Notes under the pieces: generated by a model
What the model was told of the DNA's origin: nothing
Seen by the model: the letters and a program-made list of their open reading frames with translations, nothing else
Database searches by the model: none
Shown: in pieces, positions 19,935-30,596 of the stretch
How the letters are laid out: each line of letters begins with the position of its first letter
Numbering within the stretch: the first letter of the stretch is position 1
Position numbers and translations under genes: made by a program
Source: Datura wrightii
Taxonomy: Eukaryota > Streptophyta > Magnoliopsida > Solanales > Solanaceae
NCBI GenBank assembly: GCA_035772735.1
Contig: JASDFA010000010.1
Location: 98,166,001-98,230,000, forward strand
Direction of reading: 5' to 3'
DNA: 64,000 nucleotides

Positions 19935-21800
19935 GGTACCATGCGTACCATTTTAATTTCTTGCATTTAAAGTTGATTTTATTTATTTTTCATCTTGTGT
20001 TGTTTTGGTGGAAAGTTAAGCGCAACTGGAGGGGAAGTCTGAGTACCCGTGGAAGAGGAAGCTAACAAGCATGGAAGAGAAAAAGTGTGGGGTTGAACAC
20101 CCACTTGTGCAAAGTTGATGAAAGGCATGCTATTAGCTAGGCCTAAAGGCCTCAGGGAGTATTTCTCACCCTTTTTAAATTTTAATTTGATGCTATGAGG
20201 ACATAGCATGATTTAAGTGTGGGGTGAGGGAAATTTCAAAAACTTTTGTTGTGCTTAATGATTTTTGGTGAATGTAATGCTTGTGAGAAATTTGAAAAAT
20301 TTGAAAATTTTTTGTGAATTAAGCATGACTTCATCACCCGTTGGTTTTTCTTTTCGGTTCTTTTCCGACGGGGGGTATTTGAACCGAGGAATAAAATTTT
20401 TCTTTTTCTTTCCTTGGTCTGTATATAAAGTTTTTAGTCATAGCTAGGGACTGTTTCCGACGATGGATGGATGACGACCGTCTTGAGGAAAATTAGTCGA
20501 TAGGTTTTGGGTTTTTGAAACCCGTAGCTAATTGATGGCTTGATATTCTTGTTATGTGTTATACACGGTTGTAAGAGGCAAGTATGTTCAGTGTGAAGCA
20601 TGCAAGTGTATAACTTTGTTTGATACACTTAGGCTCTTGTATTCGACTCAATATGATTGAAGCTTAATTCTGAATTCTTGTGATTAGCTGAGTAAGAGTC
20701 TACTGAATGTGTCTTGATTTGAGCATGTGCCATGAGTGTAAGGTTTTTGAGTATTCTGTGCTATTGTGGATTGTCTAGAACTTGCCTGGTGTGTTTATAA
20801 AACGAAATGAAGGATGTGAATTGTAGGAAATGATATAGGCATTTCTTTGAATGAACCAAACTTTTATCCCTCATTATACCTACCTTGAAAAATTAATCCT
20901 AGTTAACCCCATTGAGCCTTGAGCCTATTCTTTGACAGCTGCAACATAAGCTTAATCCTTTTTCTTTCATTAGCCTTGAAATTGAACCAAAACTCCTAAG
21001 CGCTTAAAGGAAAAATCCGAAAGAGTAAAGGAGTGAGAAGAATGAAAAAAGAAGGGAAAGTAGCAATTGTAAGAGTTGAGAAAGGTCGAGGGTGCACTTG
21101 TTTGAATATGGGTGAGTATTAGTAGGGAGTAAGAAAATAAATAAATGAAAAGTTACTTATAGAACTCCTTACTAATAAGCTAAAAGTCCCTAAAGAAAGG
21201 GGGGAACAAAAGAGGAAAAAGAAAGATGAAAAGAGAAAAAGGTGAAGTGAGGGAAGGGAAGTTTGTAATGAAGGCGTGATGTATTAAAAGCGCTTAGGAA
21301 AGATAGTCACTATTACTGATCATAATAGTACTTACCCGCACCTGAGTTACAATACAACCTAAAAAGTCCTACTTGATCTTACATTCATACATCCTTAAAT
21401 TAGTGGAATAAAATACTAAGAGCAAGCTTATGGGTCCTTACATAATGCATGTGAATTCTTTGTGAGAGTGAGCGAAATTCTATTCATGTACCCACACATG
21501 TTGTGATGTAAAAAATTATTTTTGCATGTGATTGGGTAACTCTCTTCCCGTGAGGGGCACATGTTGAATGAAGGATATAATTCGTGTGAGATGTCTTAAT
21601 CAGTTGATTTGCATGAGTTTGCTAAGATTGAGAGTCGATTCTTGAGGTTAAGAAGTCTTAACATAGTTGTACTTCATTTCAATGAACAAATTAGGCATGC
21701 TCTATTTTTACCTTGTATCTTACGTAATCATTATAGCCGTAACTTGAATTCTCTTGCTAAATTAGTTATGTGGGAGTCTCCATATGCATGATATGTAGAA
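19935..21800 (+). other. LARD-1 3' noncoding region
   Basis: About 1.9 kb without a credible ORF. It includes AAAAGTGTGGGGTTG near 20083 and the AGGA hairpin with purine tract at 20190-20230. It matches degraded 3' regions at 5422-6615 (-), 33116-33400 (+) and 41146-42399 (-), so it is a conserved body part of the family. Confidence 0.6.
20190..20230 (+). other. Internal AGGA-loop hairpin and purine-rich tract
   Basis: ATGCTATG-AGGA-CATAGCAT (20190-20209), a perfect 8-pair stem, is followed at once by TTTAAGTGTGGGGTGAGGG. It resembles the 3' terminal purine tract and could act as a central tract for plus-strand priming (inference). Confidence 0.65.
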
Positions 21801-21802
21801 GG

Positions 21803-21839
21803 TTGTTCGAGGACGAACAAGGCTTTAAGTGTAGGGTTG
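21803..21839 (+). other. Terminal AGGA-loop hairpin and polypurine tract
   Basis: TTGTTCG-AGGA-CGAACAA (21803-21820, seven pairs), then CTTTAAGTGTAGGGTTG directly against the 3' LTR start at 21840. The tract position is fixed by the LTR edge. Confidence 0.75.
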
Positions 21840-23279
21840 TGATCACGGGCAAAAATATATGCCCGAGACACGCTTTACGACTTAAATTAGTCTTGTTTAT
21901 CTAAGATTATTGTATACATTTTCATGTAATTTTAGATAAAGTAAAGATATGTGCTAACCAACATGATTAGCCTTTGTTTTATAGGTTTTGATGACTTTTG
22001 AGTAACTAATACATGAGTTGGTGAAGTAGAGGCTTGGAAACGGAATCAACACGCGAACGTCGGCAAAGAGGAGGCACAAAACAGCCCACCGGCGCGTCGA
22101 CAAGGTGCCACGGCAGGCAGGCCGCTCACAACAGCCCACCTGTGCGTTGGCAATGTGCCACGGCAGGTGGCCTCCACGACCAAGGGCTGCCAACGCGCTG
22201 CCCAAGCAGCGTGACACGCTGCCAACGCGGCAGGGTGCTTCCCGGGCCAATTTCGGGTGATTTCCAGAGGGCCTCTGCGTCCGTAGCGTGTCACGGAGGC
22301 CGGGCTCCGCGATGCACTCCGTGACACGTTGCTTGTTATTCCGGGAAAGAGTCTTACTACTATAAATAGCACACTTAGGTTTATTTTTCATAATTCAGAC
22401 TTGGTGGAGCAAGGACGTGGGTTACAGGCAGTTGAGGGACGAAAAAGCTAAGGGTTTTTCTCTCTTTCTTTCTTCTTTCAATCAATTGTTTGTATGATTA
22501 ACACTTGTTTTAGGATGATTAATCCATAAATGATTTGCTAATTCTCTTCCTTGCTGAGGTTATGAACAATGGTGATGAATTTTGATTATTGAATTGTATG
22601 GTTTTTCATCTTCTTCTTCTATGTTGTTCTATTAATTCTTGTTTCTACTGCATTAGTGTGTGGCCGAATTAATGTACATCTAAAAAGTCCAATTTCACTC
22701 GAGAGAGCACGAAATTGGAAAGTTGTGAATTAATAGGGTATTGTTCTTAACTTGATTTGGGAAAATTGGGTTTTAATGTGCTTTCCTGATAGAAATATAC
22801 TTGAAAGACGTATTAGTCAATTTAGGAACCGGAATTGTATTGCTAGGTCATAAATTGCATTTGATCAGAGAAATGTAGACGGATGGTTTATGATTCTTAA
22901 GTGAGATTAAATACGAGAGTTTTAATCTCTAGGCTAATGTTCTTGGCTAGCAACTAGAAGAGAAGAATAATCAAATTATGATTATAATCAAGTTCATTAC
23001 TTGTTCTTAACCTTGGCATGCTCATATCCATAGTTTCAATTCAAAGTAAATAATTGTTAATAGTTTTAGTATCTAATTTATAAACAAAAATTATTTAACT
23101 TTTGGTTACATTGTTGTTAGCATATATTTAGAAGTAAGATAGAATATAGTATACTTGAGCAATTTTACTTATCCAGAGTCTCCTTGGTTCGATACTTGGC
23201 TTACTTAGCCACTTTATTACTTGTTTGACCACGTGCACTTGCGTGTCGGTTTTTAACCCTATAGCAAACCAACCAGACA
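21840..23279 (+). mobile_element. LARD-1 3' LTR
   Basis: 1440 bases, TGATCACGGG to CAGACA. It carries the same array (22084-22334) and TATAAATAG (22361-22369). Differences from the 5' copy are mostly transitions, several at CG sites in the array. Confidence 0.9.
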
Positions 23280-23284
23280 CTGTC

Positions 23285-23909
23285 GACCGTTGGGGGGGGC
23301 GCTGCATTACTTGCCTGCTGTTACTCATAGACGAGGAGCCGATACCTCGTGATTCCATCTAGCTCACCGAGTCATCAGCTCCAGTCATTCGGAGCTAAAT
23401 AGCTAGAGGTTTACCTCTTTTCTTTTGTTGTACAGTATGGGTAGGCTGGGGCCCTGTCCCGACCATCTTATCAGTATTCTTAGAGTCTTGTAGTCTGTAT
23501 ATATTTCCCTGTGGTTAGTTGTGCCGGTCGTGTGAGGCCGTGCATATGTTTAGTTTTTTATTTTGGCCGTGTAAGGCCTTATCCAGTTAGTAGTGGTGAC
23601 CTTGCCGGTCACGTAGCTGTTCAATATTTGTTATATTGATTTAGAGTTAACTAGACAGCATGGTGGCCTTGTCGGTCCGCATAGGTTCCCCCATGTGAAT
23701 GTGATTCTGGTTAGCTGATGTTATAGTATAGGTGGCTATAGGCCTAGTCGGCCGGAGACTGTATTTACAGCTGTTATATAGCCCGTTGTTTCCGTGAATC
23801 AGAGTTAGAGCCAGCCAGGCACCAGATGTGCTTGGGCTCAGTAGTCTAGCAGTTCAGATCCCAGTAGGGCACCAGGTGCTAGTCATACCCCCCAAGGCGG
23901 GGCGTGACA
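23285..23909 (+). mobile_element. TKY1 5' LTR, part 2
   Basis: Continues the LTR interrupted at 17330; it matches 32531-33115 of the 3' LTR and runs on to its true end ...GGCGTGACA at 23909. Confidence 0.85.
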
Positions 23910-23913
23910 AACT

Positions 23914-23925
23914 TGGTATCAGAGC
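23914..23925 (+). other. Primer-binding site, tRNA-Met
   Basis: TGGTATCAGAGC, the initiator tRNA-Met complement usual for Tekay-like chromoviruses, four bases after the LTR. The leader 23926-24121 that follows is noncoding and ends in an acceptor-like TTACAG three bases before the gag ATG. Confidence 0.88.
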
Positions 23926-25004
23926 AGGTCGTATCCTAGGGAGTCTGCAAGCCGTGCTAAGTAGAGTCTTGCCTATGGATGTGTTGTGCACCACATACTA
24001 TGGGTAGGAGGCTGCAAGGCATGATAGGATGGTTGCCTTTTATTCTTATTCAGTCATGCTGTAGAGCGGTACAGTATAGGGTTGAGTCCCTAGAGCTTAC
24101 CGTATTCTTTGGTTACAGATAATGTTAGACCAGCGACATCCTATCACAGGCCGGAGCTTGGATATTGCAGCAGCGGAAGGCACCAGCAGGATGCCTCACC
24201 CTCATTTAGAAACAGCCCGATCAGAGGGCAATACAGAGGCATCGTCCCAACCTTCTCAGCAGTCTCCACCGCATCGGGAGCCACTTGGGGCGACACCACC
24301 TCCAGCAGTCCCTATACCGAACCTTCCGACCAGGAGGTTAGGAGTGCAGTAGTCATGTTAGCACAGATGATGGCTGCTCAGCGTCAGTCGATGCCGTCTA
24401 CAATTGCAGAATCATTAGGAGGGCCCGGTAGTTCGATGGTCTGAGAGTTCTTGGCTATGAATCCCCCACAGTTTATAGGTACGGACCGGACAGAGGACCC
24501 TCTGGATTTTCTAGATCAGATGCAGAGAATTTTCAGGGTTATGCACGCTATGCCTACAGAATCGGTTGAGTTGGCAGCATTCCGGTTACGGGACATCGTC
24601 GTGTTATGGTATGAAAGCTGGGAAAGGTCCCGAGGGAGAGATGTTTCCCCTCTGACCTGGTCCAGCTTCTCAGGAGCTTTTCTGGATCACTATTTGCCAC
24701 GGGAGATTTGACAGTCTCGGTGGACCAGTTTCTACATCAAGAGCAGGGGGCCGTGAGTGTAAGGGAATACGCCTTGCGGTTTGAATCTTTGGCTCGGTAT
24801 GCACCGGCCTTTGTTGACACCATGGAATCCAGAGTACACCGCTTCATCATGGTGTTGAATCCAGAATATGTTGAGACTTGTATTACGGCTACACTACGAG
24901 AGGACATGGATATTGCCTGAGTTCAGGCATTTGCCCAGAATATTGAGGGCATCAGGCAGCGGCATCGGGTGATCAGGAGGACCAATCAGGAACAGCGCCG
25001 CAGG

Positions 25005-26422
25005 TGATCTTGGGCAAATTTATATGCCTAAGTGATACTCAAAAGTACCATTTTAGCCTTGTTTATCTATCAATGTGTATACATTCTCATGTAATTGGTA
25101 ATAAAATGTGAATTTATACTAACCAACATGATTAGCATTGTTTTGCAGGTAAAATGTGATTTTGGGAAGCTTAAATGATTGTTGGATGATATGGGAGTTG
25201 GACTTGGATGCGAGCAAGGGAAAAGGCATTGGACAACATGAATTAAAGGGGCTCCACGATGGAGCCGTGTCACGCTGCCATCGCGGAGGCATTCTGCCTG
25301 GATAGGGAAAATTCACCCAAATTCCAGAGAGGGTCCGCGTTTGCTCCGTGGCACGGAGGCCTGGCTCCGCGATGCATGCCGTGCCACGTTGAGCCTTAAT
25401 TCCCGGACCCCCAATTCCAGTGAGGGTCCGCGTTCGTTGCGTGTCACGAAGGCAGTGCTCCGCGATGCGCTCCGTGACACGTTGCTCGTTATTTCGGGAA
25501 AAATTCCCAGCACTATAAATAGAACACTTAGGTTCATTTTTCAATATTCTGACTTGGTGGAGCAAGGACGTGGGTCACAGGCAGTTGAGGGACGAAAATA
25601 TCAGGGTTTTTTCTCTCTTTCTTTCTTCTTTAATTCAATTGCTTGTATGATTAACACTCATTTTAAGATGTTTAATCCACAAATGAGAGGCTAATTCCTC
25701 TCCTTGCTGAGGTTATGAACAATTGTGATGAAATTTGATCATTAATTATTTGGTTTTTCATCTGTTCTTCCATGTTGTTCTATTAATTCTTGTTCTTACT
25801 GCATTAATGTGTGGCCTACGTTAATGTAAATCTAAAAAGTCCGGTTTCACTCGAGAGAGCAAGAAATTGGAAAGTTGTGAATTAATAGGATATGTTCTTT
25901 ACTTGGTTTGGGAAAATTGAGTTTTGATTTGCTTTCAGGATAGAAATATACCTGAAAGTCGTATTAGTCAATTTAGGAACCGGAATTGTATGGCTAGAAC
26001 ATGAATTGCATTTGATCACAGAAATGTAGACGGATGGTTCATGATTCTTAAGTGAGGTTAAATACGAGAGTTTTAATCTCTTGGCAAATGTTCTTGGCTA
26101 GCAACTGGAGGAAAAGATTAACCAAATTATGATGATAATTAATTTCATTACATGTTCGTTTAACCTCAGCATGCTCTCATTCATAGTTCAGATTCAAAGT
26201 AGATAATTGTTCTTAGCTTTAGTATAAAAATTATAAAACAAACTATCAAACTTTTGGTTACACTATTGTCTGCATTTTTAGAAGTAAAATATAGTACACT
26301 TGAGCAAATTGCACTTCATCCAAGTCTCTGAGGGATCGATACTTGGCTTACTAAAGCCACTTACTACTTGTTCGACCACGTGCACTTGCGTGCCGTTTTA
26401 TATACCCACAATCACGCGAACA
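25005..26422 (+). mobile_element. Solo LTR of family A inside TKY1 gag
   Basis: A 1418-base LTR, TGATCTTGGG to GCGAACA, flanked by GCAGG (25000-25004) and ACAGG (26423-26427), a 5-base duplication with one change. Removing it restores the gag order seen in TKY2 at 45640-45700. It has a word-A array at 25245-25490 and TATAAATAG at 25514-25522. Same family as the element A LTR. A lone LTR implies recombination between two LTRs of a former full element. Confidence 0.88.
25245..25490. promoter_or_regulatory. U3 word-A array of the solo LTR
   Basis: GCCGTGTCACG, CTCCGTGGCACGGAGG, GCCGTGCCACG, GCGTGTCACG and CTCCGTGACACG occur in alternating orientation. It ends about 25 bases before the TATA box. 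Confidence 0.75.
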
Positions 26423-26926
26423 ACAGGGATAGGCCAATTGAGTTACATAGGTAGGCTCAGGGAGGACCTAGGCCACGATTATTAGATAGCCGCCCAGACC
26501 CCACCTCCACCACAGCCGCAGAGGGGCAGATTTAGCCGCAGGGGGCAGTCAGAGATCGGTAGAGGCTCGCAGATTGCAGATTCACCATTACAGAGGAGGG
26601 CGGAGCAGAGTAGGTATACCCTACCACTTTGCCCTATATGCAGCCGACGCCATTCTGGAGCATGCAGGTATGGCTTCACCGGATGTTATATTTGTGACCA
26701 AGAGGGCCATCTGATGAGAGACTGCCCAGTAAGAGGTCAGGAGGATCGGGATAGACAGGATAGGACATCCGCAGGGTCACAAGCTTAAGTATCCTCGGCA
26801 GGGCGCAGGCCCTCAATTTCAGCAGGCAGGGGTCGAGGCAGATCAGGGGCCTCCAGTGTAGGTGCGGTCCCAAGCTGCACATACGCCTTATCAGGGAGGT
26901 AGGATTCAGAAGCATCACCTGATGTT

Positions 26927-27331
26927 GTGACAGGTATGATGACAATCTGCTCATACCTTGTTTGTGTATTGATTGATCCAGGATCTACTTTGTCCTACAT
27001 TACTCCATTTATGGCTCAGAAGTTTAGTGTTGCACCAGAATTGCTTCAGCAACCCTTTTCAGTATCCACCCCCGCTGGTGACTCCATTATAGCCAGAAGG
27101 GTCTATCGCGGGTGTACAGTAGAGGTTGCTGATCGTCAGACCACAGTAGACCTGGTAGAATTAGAAATGGTCGATTTCGACGCCGTTATGGGTATGGATT
27201 GGTTGGCTCCGTGCTATGCAAATGTAGAATGCTGGACCAAGACAGTCCGATTCCACTTTCTAGGGGAGGCAGTACGAGAGTGGAAGGGAAGTACAATTAC
27301 GCCAAAAGGTAGGTTTATTTCCTATCTTTAG
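26927..27331 (+). pseudogene. TKY1 retropepsin domain
   Basis: Protease of the polyprotein. LIDPGSTLSYIT contains the active-site region in the DPG form, where most retropepsins have DSG or DTG; I believe this is common in this plant clade but cannot check. MGMDWLAPCYANVEC near 27190 is the conserved C-terminal part. It is in frame with the zinc knuckle upstream and the RT downstream, separated from RT by a TAG near 27330. Confidence 0.85.
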
Positions 27332-27334
27332 GCG

Positions 27335-28921
27335 ATGAAGTTGATAGCCAAGGGATGTATTTACCATCTAGTCAGAGTTCAGGACGTTCGGGTAGAGCCT
27401 CTGACTCTCCAGTTGGTTCCAGTGGTGAATGAATTCCCTGATGTATTTCTAGATGAACTACCTGGTATTCCTCCAGAAAGGGAAATAGATTTTGCAATTG
27501 ATTTATTACCAGGAACTCAGCCCATATCAATTCCTCCGTATCGTATGGCTCCTGCTGAACTCAGAGAGTTAAAGGAGCAGCTGAAAGATCTGTTAGACAA
27601 GGGCTTTATCAGGCCGAGTACTTCACCGTGGGGTGCGCCAGTTCTATTTGTAAGAAAGAAGGATGGATCGCTCTGTATTTGTATAGATTACCGACAGTTG
27701 AATAAGGTTACAGTCAAGAATAAGTATTCGCTTCCCAGAATAGATGATTTGTTTGACCAGTTACAGGGGGCCAGATATTTCTCTAAGATTAATTTACGGT
27801 CCGGATACCATCAAGTTCGAGTCCGTGAAAGAGACATTCCCAAGACAGCCTTCAGGACTAGATACGGCCACTTTGAATTTCTAGTTATGTCCTTTGGGCT
27901 GACGAATGCCCCAGCAGTATTTATGGACCTGATGAACAGTATCTTCATACCATACCTGGACCTGTTCGTGATAGTGTTTATCGACAATATTCTGGTGTAT
28001 TCTCGCTCAGAGACAGACCGCCAGAATCATTTACGGACAGCGCTCTAAATTCTCTGAGACCGTCAGTTGTACGCCAAGTTCTCCAAATGTGAATTCTGGC
28101 TGAACTCAGTAGCTTTCTTGGGGCATATTGTGTCGGATGCTGGTATACAGGTAGATACACAGAAAATAGAAGCAGTCAAAATATGGCCCAGACCTACCAC
28201 TCCGACTGAAGTCCGCAGTTTTCTGGGATTAGCAGGATACTATAGAAGATTTGTTGAGGGGTTCTCCACCATAGAGGCACCTCTGACTAAGCTAACGCAG
28301 AAAGCAGTAAAGTTCTAGTGGACAGAGGCATGTGAGCAGAGTTTCCAAGAATTGAAAGATAGGTTGACCTCCGCCCCAGTATTAGCGTTGCCAGAAGGTA
28401 CAGAGGGTTATTTAGTGTATTGTGATGCATCAGGTATTGGGTTGGGATGTGTGTTAATGCAACACGGTAAAGTGATTGCTTATGCTTCCAGACAGTTGAG
28501 GAAACACGAAAAGAATTATCCTACCCATGACTTGGAGTTAGCCGCAGTGATCCACGCCTTAAAGAGATGGAGACATTACTTGTATGGCGTCCATGTGGAT
28601 ATTTTCACAGATCATAAGAGCCTACAGTATATCTTCACTCAGAGGGAGTTGAATTTGCGACAGCATCACTGGTTGGAGTTATTGAAAGATTATGACGTGG
28701 ACATTCTATATCATCCAGGGAAAGCCAATGTAGTAGAAGATGCTTTCAGCCATAAATCGATGGGGAGTTTGGTGTATTTGAAGCCCGAGCAGCGGGAGTT
28801 GGTCAGAGAAATACATCAATTAGCTAGCCTAGCCATTCGTGTAGCAGAGATAGAGGACAAAAAAGCGGTAATTCAGAACACCGCAGTGTCGACATTAGTT
28901 GAGGAGGTAAAAGAACGATAG
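27335..28921 (+). pseudogene. TKY1 reverse transcriptase and RNase H
   Basis: Copies element RNA into DNA and removes the RNA strand. RT: FPDVFLDELPGIPP at about 27435, SPWGAPVLFVRKKDGSL, YRQLNKVTVKNKYSLPRIDD, and the catalytic box, here FIDNILVY at 27980, so the second Asp of the usual DD pair has become Asn (AAT; TKY2 has GAT). RNase H: DASGIGLGCVLMQ at 28420 and FTDHKSLQYIF at 28606. In-frame stops lie near 28046, 28316 and 28919. The mutated active site and the stops make it inactive. Clade placement as Tekay/Del-like is from overall resemblance and the tRNA-Met primer site. Confidence 0.9.
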
Positions 28922-29002
28922 TATGAAGATCCTGACCTAGTCCAGCTTAATGAAAGAATTCAGCAAGGGAAAGCGCCAGATTTTCAGGTAACTGAGGATG
29001 AA

Positions 29003-30324
29003 GTGCTGAGATGTAAGGGCCGTCTCTGTGTTCCATATGTTTCAGGGCTCCGCCAGCAGATTATGAGTGAGGTACATTACGCCGTCTATTCTCTCCACCC
29101 AGGCGCGACGAAAATGTACCACGATATTAAGGAGATCTACTGGTGGCCGGGTATGAAAAGGGAAATAGCAGAATTTGTAGCCAGTGTCCTAACTGTCAGC
29201 AAGTAAAAGCGGAACACCAGAAACTAGGTGGGTTGACTCAGGACATAGCTGTGCCTCTTTTGAAGTGGGAAGCAGTAAACATGGACTTTGTAGCAGGATT
29301 ACCCCGTACCAGGTATAGACATGATTCAATTTGGGTAATTGTTGACAAACTGATGAAATCAGCCCACTTCCTACCAGTAAAAGCTACTTTCTCTGCTGAA
29401 GATTATGCTGAATTGTATATCAGAGAAATAGTTAGATTACATGGTGTTCCAGTAACTATTATCTCTGATAGAGGAGCACAGTTTACAACTAGATTTTGGC
29501 AGTCATTTCAGAGAGGTCTGGGAACGCAGATTAATTTGAGCACAACATTCCACCCTCAGATAGATGGATAGGCTGAATGCACTATTCAGACACTCGAAGA
29601 TATGCTCCGGGCGTGTGTGCTAGACTTTGGAGGCAGCTGGGATGAGCATTTGCCACTGGTTGAGTTTGCTTATAATAATAGTTATCACTCAGCTATCCAG
29701 ATGGCGCCCTTTGAGGCACTGTATGGGCGAAAATGTAGATCGCCAGTTGGCTGGTTTGAAGTGGGAGAGTTAGCGCTGATTGGGCTGGATATTATTCATC
29801 AGTTAGAGGAGAAGGTAAAGCTTATCAGAGAATGCCTACTGACTACATAGAGCTATCAGAAATCATATGCCGATGTGCGGCGCAGGGACGTGGAATTTAA
29901 TGTAAATGACTGGGTATTTCTAAAAGTATCTCCAATGAAAGGGGTGATGAGATTCGGCAAGAAAGGTAAGCTCAGTCAGAGATTCGTTGGGCCTTATCAG
30001 ATCCGGTGGAGAGTAGGCCGAGTGGCATACGAATTGAACTTGCCTCCAGAATTGGAATCCGTCCATCCAGTTTTCCACGTATCTATGCTAAGAAAGTACA
30101 TAGGAGACCCATCCAGAATAGTCCCAGTCCAGGATGTCCAGGTTACGGAAGAGCTGACCTATGAAGAGGTTCTAGTAGCTATCTTAGACAGACAGATTCG
30201 TAGGTTGAGAACTAAAGATATTGCATCTTTCAAGGTACTGTGGCGTAACAGGAACCGAGAGGAGATGACTTGAGAAGCAGAGGAAGATATGAAAATCAGA
30301 TATCCTCACTTGTTTCAAGCCTAG
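29003..30324 (+). pseudogene. TKY1 integrase with chromodomain-like tail
   Basis: Inserts element DNA into the host chromosome. The HHCC zinc-binding region (HPGATKMYHDI ... CPNCQQVKAEHQ) is at 29095-29225 with a frameshift near 29180. The DDE core is at 29280-29600 (MDFVAGLP, IISDRGAQFT, IQTLEDML). The GPY-type module is around 29990 (FVGPYQIRWRVGRVAYEL). The tail with VAILDRQIRRLRTKDIASFKVLWR at 30170-30240 is the diverged chromodomain typical of the clade, thought to guide insertion into heterochromatin. Stops lie near 29571, 29850 and 30273; the final stop is at 30324. Confidence 0.9.
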
Positions 30325-30560
30325 TCAGTGAAGAGGTATGTTAGTATTGTCATTTTATGCAGTGCCTTATAGTACATGTATAAATGAGATACTCAACTCC
30401 AATCTTTTGTCTGATGAATGCTATGGTATTGCGTGGAGTACCTGCATTGGACTTTTCTGCATTTCTGGTTTTCGAGATAGTCCATATTATAGGGGAAACT
30501 CTGCCAAAATTTTTCTAAAAATAAGTTGAGTAAGTTGAGAATTCCTATAAATAGAAGTTT

Positions 30561-30596
30561 ACATTCGAGGACGAATGCTCGTGGGGGGGGGGGGAA
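30561..30596 (+). other. AGGA-loop hairpin and polypurine tract of TKY1
   Basis: CATTCG-AGGA-CGAATG (30562-30577, six pairs), then a run of 12 Gs and two As against the LTR start at 30597. The G run is longer than the mixed A/G tract of TKY2. Confidence 0.72.

Larger units (their letters stand above)
17331..23279 (+). mobile_element. LARD-1: complete non-autonomous LTR element
   Basis: Two LTRs (17331-18769 and 21840-23279), perfect tRNA-Asp primer site, one 310-codon ORF, twin hairpin, internal and terminal AGGA hairpins with purine tracts. It is flanked by CTGAC (17326-17330) and CTGTC (23280-23284), a 5-base target duplication with one change, inside the TKY1 5' LTR; the sequence before and after rejoins to match the TKY1 3' LTR at 32525. 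By eye the LTRs differ at roughly 35-40 of 1440 sites, so it is a fairly recent insertion. No gag, RT or integrase is encoded. Confidence 0.9.
24122..26926 (+). pseudogene. TKY1 Gag, split by solo LTR
   Basis: Capsid/nucleocapsid precursor of the chromovirus. The ATG at 24122 starts MLDQRHPITGR and a Ser/Pro-rich head. A frame change near 24330, a stop near 24442, another break near 24710 and an in-frame TGA near 24918 follow. Core motifs are NPPQFIGTDRTEDPLDFLDQM and ESWERSRG at 24460-24640 and VSVREYALRFESLARYAP at 24750-24810. The solo LTR at 25005-26422 interrupts the basic linker. The zinc knuckle CYICDQEGHLMRDC at 26684-26725 fits CX2CX4HX4C. Copy TKY2 shows the uninterrupted order. Non-functional. 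Confidence 0.85.
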
